Of a DNA stretch of 64,000 nucleotides, positions 16,101-26,243 are shown one piece after another. The stretch lies in the NCBI GenBank assembly GCA_025084515.1, contig JAJAGP010003170.1, positions 1-64,000 of the forward strand, written 5' to 3'. Position 1 is the stretch's first letter, and every line of letters begins with the position of its first letter. The position numbers and the translations under genes are program-made. A model generated the notes under the pieces. It was not told the DNA's origin and searched no databases. It was given only the letters and a program-made list of their open reading frames with translations. Source of the stretch: Ancistrus triradiatus. Taxonomy: Eukaryota; Chordata; Actinopteri; Siluriformes; Loricariidae.

Positions 16101-19100
16101 TGGGCATTGGAGGCACACAGGTTCAGTAGGGTATCCTGTGGCACATTTGCCCCCAGATGTTGTAGCTGGACCTGTAGATCCTCATCCATCACACCAGCGG
16201 TTGGGGCAATGTGCAAAGGCAAACAGAACCTGGATTCTGCATCTGCTAAATGATGTAAATGTAAATGTCGCAGCACAAATCAAGAGTCATCAGACCAGCC
16301 AATGATTTTCCAATCTTCTCTTATCCAGTTTTGGTCTGTGCAATTTGTAGCCTCAGTTGCCTGTTCTTAGCTGACAGGAATGGCACCTGATGTAGTCTTC
16401 TGCTGCTGTAGCCCATCTGCTTCAAGGTTTGAGGTGTTGAATGTTTACAGGTGCTCTTCTGCATACCTTGGTTGTAACGAGTGTACATGAGTTACTGTTG
16501 CCTTTCTACCAGCTCGAACCAGTCTGGCAATTCTCCTCTGACCTCTGGACCATTCTCTGTAAACTCTAGAGATGGCTGTGTGAAAATCCCAGTAGATTAG
16601 CAGGTTCGGAAATACTCAGACCAGCCCGTCTAGCACCAACAACCATGTCACATTCACAGTTGCATAAATCAACTTTTTTCCTCATTCTGATGCTCAGTAG
16701 AACTTCAGCAGGTATTCACCATGCCTACATGCCTAAATGCATTGAGTTGCTGGCATGTGATTGGCTGATTAGATATTTGCGTTACCAAATAAAATGGCCA
16801 GTGAGTGTATATGCTGAAATAGAATGAGTATTGAAAGATTCTACATTGTGGTGGAACCCATCTGCCTGTTTACTTGGATTTTTTAATTTATTTTCAGTAC
16901 TGTAATCTTAGCCAGTTTATCAGATTGAAACATGATGATGTAATGGCGATTTTGCATGATGGCAAAAGAGACAAATATCATAAGTAGTATAATGTATCCT
17001 TTTCTTGTAACAGTGTCACTGGAACAAATAACTAGGTGTTAATATCTGTTTCATGGTAGTCATACACATAGTTTTAAAGTGTTCCATCATCACACGTTTG
17101 ATGATTTACTTGCAGTGATTTCACTGCTCAATTTAAAAAATTGATAAAGGCATACCTAGTCTTTATAGTACTGTAAAATTATAAGGTACAGTAGTACCTC
17201 AGTTCTCGACCACCTCGGGACTCGAATTCAGTTCTTGACGCATTTTGTCTTGGAAAAAATTGCCTCGGTTCTTGTTTGCTCGATGCACTGCGCACTTACT
17301 TAAACTTGTAAGAGTCGTTTCAGTCGAAACTCGATTCATGATTTACGATTCAGTACACAGTGATTCAGATTCATAATGACGGTGTTTTTCTTTATTTGTA
17401 CATCTACTGTACTGTATTCTCAGTGCAAGTAATGTGCACCACGGGTCCTAAAGTGGTTATTAATGACAGCCAACTGAAAGGAAAACTGGTTTTCAGGCTG
17501 AGCAGTTAGCATTAGCAGCTAGAGCCTTGAGTAAGTGTTTGCTTTTTCTTTTCACTTTCAATCCATTTCTCACTACATTACTAGGGATGCACCGATATTG
17601 AATTTCTTGGGCCGATATGATAACCGATTTTTAGCACATTATTGTGGCCGATACTGATGTTAAAATCGGATAATTTAACCTTTCTGCATTTCAAATACAG
17701 TAAATCATTTTTGCAATAAAATAAAATAATAATTAACAGTAAAACAGTTAAATCAGAACTGTAAACACAAGGTGCACTTTACTCAAAGGAAAAATGGTAA
17801 AATTCCATTTTATTTTTTAACCTTCCTTTAAAAAAAGGTTGTTGTTTTGATGAAAAATCAGTAGTAGTATTCATATGTAAATATATTATAAATATCCGTT
17901 ATTATATTGGCTAAAATTCTAATATCGGACCGATGCCAATATCTGAAAAAAGTCCATATATCGGCCGTGATATATCGTGCATCACTATAAATTACATATG
18001 ACTTTTCAACACTATTATAAAATAAACTCTGTGTTAATGATTTTGGAAAACTGTAGGTTAATGTAAGTGTTAATGAAAGTGTTAAACTCCTTGGTTCATG
18101 AGACATTTAACTTATGATGGATTTGTCGGAACGTATCCCCATCATAAATCAGGGAGCACCTGTACAATACAACTCCATTAATGCATATAGTGCCTTATGT
18201 GGGGATTTTCTGGGGGTCTGGAACAGATTCATTCAATTTACATTATTGCTTATGTGAAAAATTTGCTCTGTACTTGTCGTTCTCGGTTCTCGACGATCCG
18301 CCTGGAAGGAATTGACATCAAGAACCGAGATACCACTGTATCTACGTTCCTGTCTACTTGTGTTAAAAGAATGTAATAAATAGCACTCTCATGTATAACA
18401 AGTCCCTCTGCAGTATCATCTAAATATGCTCTTCCTCTGTGTTGTATCTGTTCTTCCTCTTCAGTTCCTGCGAGTGACAAAGCAGTATCTTCCCCATGTA
18501 GCACGTCTATGTCTCGTCAGCACCTTCCTGGAAGATGGTATCAGGATGTGGTTCCAATGGGGCGAGCAGAAAGACTACATTGAAGGAACGTGGAGATGTG
18601 GCTCCTTCCTTGCCGGACTCTTTGTGTTAGTAAACTTACTGGGTCTACTGGGTAAGTCTGTAGCTCTTAAGATAATCCAAGAGTTCACTAATACAGTGTA
18701 TATAGAACACACTCTTTCTGTGTCAAGAAAACTGTCTCTTCTGAATAAGTGTCTTCTGATGCCATGTGGCAAAAGGTTTCATGGACAGATGAGACCAAAC
18801 ACAACAAACCACCCAAATGCACCATACCTACTATGAAGCATGGTGGTGACAACATTATATAGTGGGAGTGTTTTTCTTCAATGGGGAATGGGCCATTGGT
18901 CAGGATTGAAGGGAAAAATGTATGGTGCCAATTACACCCAAATTCTTGGAGGAAATCTTTTGCAACGTTACCTGAAGATGAGCAGGTGCTTCACCTTACA
19001 GCACAAACATGACCCTAACCTTTGACCACACGCAAAAAAGTAGTGGAAAGGATAAAGGATAGGAAAGTGAATGTCCTTGAGTGGCCAAGTCAGAGCCCTG

Positions 19101-22100
19101 GCCAACATCTGATACAAAATCTGAGACTTGAAGAGGGCAGCCCATTGCTGCTCACCATGAAATTTGACACATTTAAACAATATGGTGTGAAAGAATCTGC
19201 AGAAATTCTGTGATCTAGATGTAGTATATAAAGTAATGAAGTAATAAATCAGGTGGCTGATGACTTGTTCAAGTAAAGCTGGAAAAAGATTTTTTGGGTT
19301 TTAATTGAGGCTCCAAGACAAAACAGTGATAATTTTGAAGGGGAATGATTCATTTCTATAGACATTGTATTAACTTCCATTATAACTAATGAACTCTTAT
19401 TTTGTTTGACCTCAGGGAATATTAATGATCTTAGGAAAACTTTACTACTTTTCACCGAGTTATAAGGATTAAGTGTTGTCAGATATCCTCTGTCTTTCCA
19501 GGTTGCTGTGTGCTGATTCTGAGCAGGAATTTTGTACAGTGTGCTTGCTTTGGATTATTTGGAATCCTTGGCCTGCAGGTATGATGCTATTATCATTATA
19601 TGATAATCACACCCCATCTGTTTGATAAAGACAGTTTAAAGAAAAGGATTTAAATAACTGATCCATTTAACTGACCCTTTGAGTCACATGATGTAGAGAA
19701 CACTAGCTTGTTACAACTTCATATGTACAAACAGATTTGTTTGTTAGTTTGTTCATTAGTTTTACTTAACGTCGCATGGGCATCAATGGCTGAATTCACG
19801 ACAGACAAGAGGTTATATCAACAAAAAAGTCACAGGCCAATTTAGAGTGACCAGTCAACCTAATGCATGTCTTTGGAATGTGGGAGGAATGGGCAAATTT
19901 GTCTGTAGAGTATCTGACCAGGCCAGTGCACCACCCAACACCTCGATAAAACACCAATAACTAAATACTCAAGTAAAAGTTGAAGTGTGGATTATATGTT
20001 TTACCCAATTAGAAGTATAAAGGTGCATGCTACTAAATAAGTACAAGTATTTCTTGAAAAAAGCATTTCTTACTCAATTTTTGAAATGGGATGTCTTTTA
20101 TTGAGGACAAGAGGTACACATCCATGACATGGAGGGTACATAATGGCACAAACTACATGAATCATATGCAAAAATCAAACACATTACATTTGGTTAGTCT
20201 TTAGCTAACCACACTGCAGGAAAGACAGAATAAAACATTTTCAGAAATGAAAATATACAAAACATTTATACTAAAACTACAGATGACTCAAGATGAGATA
20301 TGGTTGGGCATGGAGGCAAACAGGTTCTGTATGGTATGCTATGGCACATTTGCCCCCAGATGTTGCAGCTCAGGATGCACACTCATAGTTTGCTGAAGTT
20401 AGTGTCCCAGTTGGTCCCATAAATGCCTGATTGGCGATAAATCTGGCAACCAAGAAAGGAGCACTGCTGGGAAAGACTTTCTGTGTGTGGGCGAGCATCA
20501 TCCTGCTGAAAAATGCCAGTTGGAAGCCCTGCCATGAGAGGCAACACAAGTGGCTGCAGGATGTCCTGTAAATATAGCTGAGTTGTTAGTGTCCCTCGTA
20601 TCACTACTTGCTGTGACTGGACTGTTGTATGTGATGGCTCCCTAGATCATCACACCAGCAGCTGGGGCAGTGTGTCGCTCCACAGCAAAGGAAGGATTGA
20701 AGCACTCACTACGTGGCTTCTGTAGTTGAACTCAACCATCATCGGATTCCAAACAGAACCAGGATTCGTCACTAAAGACGATACGGTTCCTTTCCATAGC
20801 AGTCCAGGTTTCTCACAGGCGATGGTGGCTGGCTATCAATGGCAGGCCACATAATGTCCACCATGACAACAAATTTCCTTCTGCTAAGCACCTGGAAATG
20901 GTCCGAGCAGAGAGAAGGATGTGTAGCGAAGGTGTCCCCTGTGTCTGAATGGTGGAAAACAAAACTGTGGGAGCTGCTTGTGCTCAGCAGATCAAACAAT
21001 CCTCTCTACTGGTGGTCTGTCCGGGCCTTCTGGAGCCTGTCTGCCATGTGTGTGCCCTCATGGAACCACTGCCCCAACACTTCCTAACAATTAGGTCAAA
21101 ACGGCCATTTTTTTGTCAATGAGTGTAGATGGATATAATATAAAAAATAAATAGGTTCATAAAAGCTAAAGTAACAAGCCTGTTTTGAAAATGAAGTGAG
21201 TCAAAAGTACAGATTTCTCTTTTGAAATGTAGTAAGTAAAAAGTATTAAGTTACAGAAATAATCAAGTAAAGTACGGATGCCTAAAAAATAGACAAGAAC
21301 AGTAACAAAGTTGCTTACCACCCTTCGCTATATTTTATAAAAACAAAACTAAAGCATATATGTAATGTGTTCTTTTTTAAAGTATTAATGTAAAGAAAAT
21401 GGGAGTGTGTATTTTGAATGGCTTCTTATACAGTGGGGCAAACAAGTATTTAGTCAGCCACTGTTTGTGCAAGTTCTCCTACTTAAAAAGAGAGAGGTCT
21501 GTGATTTTCATCATAGGTACACTTCAACTATGAGAGACAAAATGAGAAAAAAAATCCAGGAAATCACACTGTAGGATTTTTAAAGAATTTACTTGTAAAT
21601 CATGGTGGAAAATAAGTATTTGGTCACCCACAAACAAGCAAGATTTCTGGCTCTCACAGACCTGTAACTTCTTAGATATACAAGACCATTGATAATCTCC
21701 CTCGATCTGGGGCCCCATGCAAGATCTCATCTCGTGGGGTCAAAATAATCATGAGAACGGTGAGCAAAAATCCCAGAACTACACGGAGGGACCTGATGAA
21801 TGACCTGCAGAGAGCTGGGACCAAAGTAACAAAGGCTACCATCAGTAACACACTACGCAGAGAGGGACTCCGATCCTGCAGTGTCAGGCGTGTCCCCCCT
21901 GCTTAAGCCAGTACATGTCCAGGCCCGTCTGAAGTTTGCCAGAGAGCATATGGATGATCCAGAAGAGGATTGGGAGAATATCATGTCAGATGAAACCAAA
22001 TAGAACTCAACTCGCCGTGTTTGGAGGAAGAAGAATGCTGAGTTGCATCCCAAGAGCACCATACCTACTGTGAAGCATGGGGGTGGAAACATCATGCTTT

Positions 22101-25100
22101 GGGGCTGTTTTTCTGCAGAGGGGACAGGACGACTGATCCGTGTTAAGGGAAGAATGAACGGGGTCATGTATTGTGAGATTTTAAGCCAAAACCTCCTTCC
22201 ATCAGTGAAAGCATTGAAGAAGGAATGTGGCTGGGTCTTCAAGCATGGCAATGATCCCAAACACACTGCTCAGGCAACGAAGGAGTGGCTCCGTAAAAAG
22301 CATTTCAAGTTCCTGGAGTGGCCTAGCCAGTTTCCAGACCTCAAAAATTTGTGGAGTGAGTTGAAAGTTCGTGTTGCACAGCGACAGCCCCAAAACATCA
22401 CTGCTCTAGAGGAGATCTGCATGGAGGCATGGGCCAAAATACCAGCTACAGTTTGTGAAAACCTGGTGAAGACTTACAGGAAACTTTTGACCTCTGTCAT
22501 TGCCAACAAAGGTTATGTTACAAGGTATTGAGTTAAGCCAAATGTATGGACCAAATACTTACTTTTCACCATGATTTACAATTAAGTTCTTTAAAAATCC
22601 TACAATGTGATTTTCTGGATTTTTTTTTCTCATTTTGTCTCTCATAGTTGAAGTGTACCTATGATGAAAATTACAGACCTCTCTCATCTTTCTAAGTAGG
22701 AGAACTTGCACAATCAGTGGCTGACTAAATACTTTTTTGCCCCACTGTATAGTTTATATTTTATTAAGAATATAGGCATGGTACAGTAGGAAGGCTGAGG
22801 GTGCATTTTGACACATCACACAACTGGTCTGGATCAAAGCACTACATGAAATAAGATGAACCTCAGTGTCAGAACATTGTAAACTGCCCATAAGGCTGAT
22901 TTCAAGTTTTTGTAATTTATTAGATAGCATTGTTAAAGGTTACACAAGGTTTTAAAAACATCTGCTATGCCTGTTCTTTATTCCAGACTGTTGCTTACAG
23001 CATTTTGTATGAACCAAAGTTTCTGATGAGGTGAGTTTGAGTCCAGATTAAGAGCAACCATAAACGTATTACCTCCACAGTAATGGTAATACATAGATTC
23101 TGAGGTTGCTCATAACGTTATGACATTCTGTCCTTGTAAGGAACCTGGCGCTGGGTGGGGGGCTGCTTTTGCTCCTGGCTGAGTTGCATTCGGAGGGCAG
23201 GAGCATGTTTGCTGGTGTGCCCACAGTGCGACAGAACTCCCCTAAGCAGTACATGCAGCTTGGAGGCCGGGTGCTGCTGGTGCTGATGTTTTTGTCCCTG
23301 TACCACTTTGAGTTCTCCTTCTACACAGTAAGTCCTCAAACACAGCATGATGTTACATGAATTTGATAGCTACTGATATTATTATGACCATATGAGAGTA
23401 TGTTTGCATATAGAATGGTGCTTGAAAGTTTGAACCCTGTAGAATTTTCTAGATTTCTGTATATACAGTGGGGCAAAAAAGTATTTAGTCAGCCACTGAT
23501 TGTGCAAGTTCTCCTACTTAGAAAGATGAGAGAGGTCTGTAATATATCATAGGTACACTTCAACTATGAGAGACAAAATGAGAAAAAGAAATCCAGGAAA
23601 TCACCTTGTTTTAAAGAATTGAATTGTAAATCATGGTGGAAAATAAGTACTTGGTCACCCACAAACAAGCAAGATTTCTGACTCTCACAGACCTGTAACA
23701 ACTTCTTTAAGAAGCGGAAGGAATGGGCCAAAATACCAGCTACAGTTTGTGCAAACTTGTGTGAAGACTTAGAGGAAAGATTTGACCTCTGTCATTGCCA
23801 ACAAAGTATTAAGTTGAACTTTTGTTATTGACCAAATACTTGTTTTCCACCATAATTTACAATTAAATTCTTTAAAAATCCTACAATGTGATTTCCTGTA
23901 TTTTTTTTTCTTTTCTCATTTTGTCTCTCATAGATGAAGTGTACCTATGATGAAAATTACAGACCTCTCTCATCTTTCTAAGTAGGAGAACTTGCACAAT
24001 CAGTGGCTAACTAAATACTTTTTTGCCCCACTGTATGACCTAAAACATCATCAGATTTTCACACAAGTCCTAAAAGAAGATAAAGTGAGCCCAATTAAAC
24101 AAGTGAGACAAAAATATTATATTATTTTATGGTCATTTATTTATTAAGGAAATTGATCCAATATTACAAATCTATAAGTGGCAAACATACTATGTGTGAC
24201 CCTCTGGGATTAGCAGTTAATTTGCAGGTGAAATGCCCCACCGCTCTGTACAATTTAGTGCTTCTCCTGTTTAAACACACCCACTTTAACTCAATAACAG
24301 GCTTGTTAATGAGCTGAGTAGTTGGGTCAGGTGTGTTGGGAGCAGGAAAACACTAAAACATAAAACATGCAGAGCGGTGGGGCGCCTGGACCAGGATTGA
24401 GAAACCCTTCTATAGGATGACACGGTGGGGCAGCTCGGGGTTTGAGTCCCGACCCAGTTGCTGCCTGCATAGGCTTTGTTGGGTACTCCAGGTTCCTCCG
24501 ACATTCCAAAGGAATGTGTCAGGTCAATTGTTGTTTCTAAATTGTGCTGGATAGGCCCGTCCCCTTACCCCGGAATCGGATTTAGTGGCAATGGAAAGTG
24601 ACTGAGTGAGTGTAATGAACAGTAGAAAATTCTGTCTAGGTGTTTTCCATGCAAGTCTTTACATATAACTGTACATAGATATGTTTCTTTGGTTATGATA
24701 AAGACAGTGATAAAGAAATGGGAAGAAAGTAAAGACGTTGGACGTAGGGACTGTGGTAGCCTAGCGGTTAAGGTACTGGACTCTGGACCAGAAGGTCCAG
24801 GGTTCAAATCCCACCTCTGCCAAGCTGCCACTGTTGGGTCCTTGAGCAAGACCCTTAACCCACAATTGCTTGGATTGTAAGACTGTACCAATTGTAAGTC
24901 GCTCTGGATAATGGCGTCTGCTAAATGCTGTAAATGTAAATGTAACATTAATATCTTCCAACTGTACTGTATTAAGGGTAAATCAAAATACCAGTATGGA
25001 TCAGTATGGCTCTGCTTACTATAACTCATTACCACTAGATGTCAGACTTCATGTACTTATGTGTGTCTCATTTTTATTCCCATCTGTGTTAACAGTTGAT

Positions 25101-25362
25101 ACAGAACTTTGTGGGTACTACTCTGATGATCCTGGTGGCCATTGGCTTCAAGACCAAACTGGCGGCCCTCACCCTGGTAGTGTGGCTCTTTATCATCAAT
25201 GTCTCTTTCAACGCCTTCTGGACCTTTCCAGCCTACAGCCCAATGCACGACATGGTCAAGTATGACTTTTTCCAGACCATGTCTGTGATTGGAGGCCTGT
25301 TGCTTGTGGTAGCTCGGGGGCCTGGTGGAGTCTCCATGGACGAGAAGAAGAAAGAATGGTGA
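13059..25362 (+). CDS. surf4: SURF4, ER cargo receptor (surfeit locus protein 4)
   Basis: Six coding exons (13059-13106, 18465-18651, 19502-19578, 22987-23030, 23141-23327, 25096-25362) join to exactly 270 codons with stop. The product is 269 residues, the same length as mammalian SURF4. All introns are GT-AG. The protein is strongly conserved (QFLRVTKQYLPHVARLCL, STFLEDGIRMWFQW, GGRVLLVLM, VAIGFKTKLAALTLV, DFFQTMSVIGGLLL) and multi-pass. It ends DEKKKEW, so KKEW is a di-lysine COPI retrieval signal. SURF4 cycles between ER and ERGIC and exports soluble cargo such as lipoproteins and PCSK9. The start is fixed by AEDVADQ, matching AEDFADQ. The N-terminal residues differ from the mammalian protein, so it may be one of two fish paralogues (surf4/surf4l). 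One oddity is ARGPGG where mammals have ALGPGG. Confidence 0.96.
13450..14735 (+). mobile_element. Tc1-like element, family F, decayed, in SURF4 intron 1
   Basis: The left end is tatggacaaaagtattggga. Transposase remnants follow in order: GFHG-like ggtttccatggctgagcagc near 14045, a catalytic gacgaatcacgc near 14170, tctgatggacgagtct, a PTLWEQFG-like stretch near 14370-14400 and HDCAP near 14420-14440. Stops and frameshifts are frequent. A SINE interrupts it at 13653-13795. The right end is not defined. Confidence 0.75.
13653..13795 (-). repeat. tRNA-derived SINE, copy 6 (deleted)
   Basis: Minus-strand copy with an internal deletion in the conserved domain and a shortened A box. It lies inside the family F Tc1-like element. 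Confidence 0.8.
14799..15283 (-). mobile_element. Tc1-like family D, non-autonomous copy with both ends
   Basis: The left end is gtactgtgcaaaagtcttag; the right end is its inverted copy, ctaagacttttgcacagtac. About 485 bases in total. The interior keeps a transposase piece equivalent to that at 5886-6180 (minus strand) and lacks the rest, so it cannot self-mobilise. Confidence 0.82.
15284..15889. other. SURF4 intron 1 segment with no recognised feature
   Basis: Mixed-complexity sequence with no splice-bounded open frame, tRNA promoter boxes or terminal repeats that I can recognise. Confidence 0.5.
15890..16290 (-). mobile_element. Tc1-like family C fragment
   Basis: The left end 'tgctcattgacaaaaaaa' matches the inverted right end of the family C copy at 21127. 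'cacatttgcccccagatgtt' and 'catcacaccagcggttgggg' recur there too. The middle is deleted. A short SINE-tail piece (catctgctaaatgatgtaaa) lies near 16238-16268. Confidence 0.65.
16291..16809 (-). repeat. interspersed repeat ending in 'atggccagtgagtgta'
   Basis: It contains 'cagaccagcccgtctagcac', 'aacaaccatgtcac' and 'gcattgagttgctggcatgt', phrases I associate with a widespread teleost repeat. No coding frame. The family is not assigned. Confidence 0.5.
17189..18338 (-). mobile_element. TA-flanked MITE, family J, reverse copy with hAT insertion
   Basis: The ends are cagtagtacctcagttctcg and the inverted gagataccactg. The interior matches the reverse complement of other J copies (catttaacttatgatggatt, ttacattattgct). 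It is interrupted by the hAT-like MITE at 17582-17997. Located in SURF4 intron 1. Confidence 0.8.
17582..17997. mobile_element. hAT-like MITE with 8-bp target duplication
   Basis: It starts tagggatgcaccgatat and ends atatcgtgcatcacta, an imperfect inverted repeat. The flanks are TACATTAC (17574-17581) and TAAATTAC (17998-18005). Other J copies show the empty site as one TAAATTAC (on the minus strand as gtaattta), which supports an 8-bp duplication typical of hAT elements. Confidence 0.8.
18465..18651 (+). CDS. surf4: SURF4 coding exon 2
   Basis: The acceptor is cctcttcag| and the donor CTGG|gtaagt. It encodes FLRVTKQYLPHVARLCL through the first hydrophobic segment ending NLLGLL. Phase 0 in, phase 1 out. 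Confidence 0.96.
18743..19215 (+). mobile_element. Tc1-like transposase fragment, family G, in SURF4 intron 2
   Basis: Remnants in order: the TDETK-like cagatgagaccaaac near 18785, TMKHGGDN near 18830, a QHKHDPN block near 19000, and EWPSQSPGQ near 19075. These align with the Tc1 order DE..VKHGGG..DNDPKH..EWPSQSPDLNP. Frameshifted and lacking terminal repeats. Confidence 0.7.
19502..19578 (+). CDS. surf4: SURF4 coding exon 3
   Basis: The acceptor is tctttccag| and the donor CAG|gtatga. It encodes CCVLILSRNFVQCACFGLFG, matching CVLVLSRNFVQYACFGLFG. Phase 1 in, phase 0 out. Confidence 0.95.
19843..19960. repeat. short interspersed repeat fragment
   Basis: 'caatttagagtgaccagtca' and 'atgtctttggaatgtgggag' are phrases of a very common fish repeat. 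Remnant only. Confidence 0.4.
20280..21127 (-). mobile_element. Tc1-like element, family C, in SURF4 intron 3
   Basis: The minus strand encodes a transposase remnant with RGTLTTQLYL (near 20590), LTGIFQQDDARPHT-like GIFQQDDARPH (near 20500), and further upstream the SDESRF-like region near 20760. The right terminal repeat is tttttttgtcaatgagtgta at 21126. Frameshifted. Confidence 0.78.
21431..22747 (+). mobile_element. Tc1-like element, family B, near full length, SURF4 intron 3
   Basis: It runs from cagtggggcaaacaagtatt to ttttgccccactg, flanked by TA on both sides (21429-21430 and 22748-22749). The transposase C-terminal half is open at 22043-22531 (162 codons). It includes TVKHGGGNIMLWGCFS, HGNDPKHTAQ (second Asp) and FLEWPSQFPDLKN; the E of LNPIE is lost by a small deletion. 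The N-terminal DNA-binding region is missing compared with the copy at 44031-45598. Confidence 0.9.
22987..23030 (+). CDS. surf4: SURF4 coding exon 4
   Basis: A 44-base exon encoding TVAYSILYEPKFLMR (last Arg split). The acceptor is ttccag| and the donor AG|gtgagt. It is the shortest internal exon and is too small to show as an open frame alone. Confidence 0.94.
23141..23327 (+). CDS. surf4: SURF4 coding exon 5
   Basis: Encodes NLALGGGLLLLLAE, then SMFAGVPTVRQNSPKQYMQL and a hydrophobic segment. The acceptor is cttgtaag| and the donor ACA|gtaagt. Confidence 0.96.
23416..24238 (+). mobile_element. Tc1-like family A left end, split by a family B insertion
   Basis: tggtgcttgaaagttt starts at 23416. 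The sequence breaks at 23465 and resumes at 24036 with tgacctaaaacatcatcaga, in the order seen in intact A copies. It runs on to the region upstream of the transposase, which is absent. Located in SURF4 intron 5. Confidence 0.85.
23466..24033 (+). mobile_element. Tc1-like family B, internally deleted, TA target duplication
   Basis: 568 bases from cagtggggc to gccccactg, flanked by TA at 23464-23465 and 24034-24035. Only the two terminal regions and a C-terminal scrap (AKIPATVCAN-like) remain. It is inserted in the family A terminal repeat. Confidence 0.9.
24417..24600 (+). repeat. degenerate tRNA-headed interspersed repeat
   Basis: 'gacacggtggggcagctcgg' followed by 'ggtttgagtccc' (B-box-like) and 'ggttcctccgacattccaaa' match the order of a common teleost repeat. 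A related fragment lies at 33048-33320. Confidence 0.5.
24747..24945 (+). repeat. tRNA-derived SINE, copy 7 (plus strand, near consensus)
   Basis: Complete: gggactgtggtagcctagcg, GGTTCAAATCC, gtcgctctggataatggcgt and the tail aaatgtaaatgtaa. About 150 bases upstream of the last SURF4 exon. Confidence 0.92.
25096..25362 (+). CDS. surf4: SURF4 coding exon 6 (terminal)
   Basis: The acceptor is gttaacag|. It encodes LIQNFVGTTLMILVAIGFK through the last membrane segments to DEKKKEW and TGA at 25360-25362. The C-terminal KKEW is a COPI-dependent ER retrieval signal. Confidence 0.97.
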   Translation: MIQNFVGTTLMILVAIGFKTKLAALTLVVWLFIINVSFNAFWTFPAYSPMHDMVKYDFFQTMSVIGGLLLVVARGPGGVSMDEKKKEW

Positions 25363-25675
25363 AACCTCAAATGGCTCTCTTGCTCACTCTATAGTGTGTG
25401 CTTAGCAGAAGTTATCATCACTCAAAGCGAGTACACTACAATGGGAATGGTGAGCAGTGTGAGGCAGCCTGTAGCGAAGGAAATCCTGAAACCAACAACA
25501 TGACCCATCTGTTTAACTTCTGCAGCCCAGTCTCACTTTTGTCTGGATTCACTGTCATCTATGTCAGCTTGATTGTTTTTACAGGCACTTTTAATAGTAA
25601 ATGTTTTGTTTTTGTCATATTTATTATCAACGAATCTGGTTAAAACATATGAAATATTTCTGCAATAGTTAAATA

Positions 25676-26243
25676 CCGTATTTTCCGGGCTATAAAGCGC
25701 TATAAGGCGCGATATCAGTGATCGACTGCTAACGGATCTATGTTCATACATAAAGCGCACAGGGTTATAAGACGCATGAAAATGAAACAAAACTCTTAAG
25801 TTCCGTCGGAAATTCAGTTTGGTCTTTACCTGGCGCAGGGCGTCTTCTTGCTTCCTCCACTTCCGTACCATTGATTCGTTAATGTTGAATTCTCTCACAG
25901 CTGCTCTATGTCCGTGTTGTACTGCGTGACTGATAGCGTTGTGTTTGAAATCCGCTTCGAAAATGAATGAATGAATGAATGCACGTACCCTAATGCTGAA
26001 GCACATACCGTATTACTCCGCGATGCTGCGCACTACGGTGGCCGTAAGCTTCGTAACTTACCAAGGCCATGCTAAAACATTTTGACAGATTTATGAGCGC
26101 CGTGTACCATCTACAATCGGTTCTAGTCAGAAAGCACAACCATAATTAATTCATACATTAGACGCACCGCATTTTAAGGTGCACTGTCAATTTTTGAAAA
26201 AATTTAAGGATTTTAAGTGCGCCTTATGGTCCGAAAAATACGG
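25676..26243. mobile_element. pogo/Tigger-like MITE with TA flanks, 3' of SURF4
   Basis: The ends are ccgtattttccgggctat and the inverted gtccgaaaaatacgg, flanked by TA at 25674-25675 and 26244-26245. On the minus strand an internal frame around 25800-25950 encodes AVREFNINESMVRKWRKQED, resembling the helix-turn-helix of pogo-like transposases. About 568 bases, so non-autonomous. A short (aatg)n run lies near 25960-25982. Confidence 0.78.

Noticed and set aside
22043..22531. 162-codon Tc1 transposase frame as a functional gene
   Set aside because: It lacks the DNA-binding half and has lost the residues around the third catalytic acid, so it is a remnant.
24565..25035. Minus-strand 156-codon frame
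   Set aside because: It is mostly a translated SINE. The same protein text (KDPTVAAWQRWDLNPGPSG) recurs at every minus-strand SINE.
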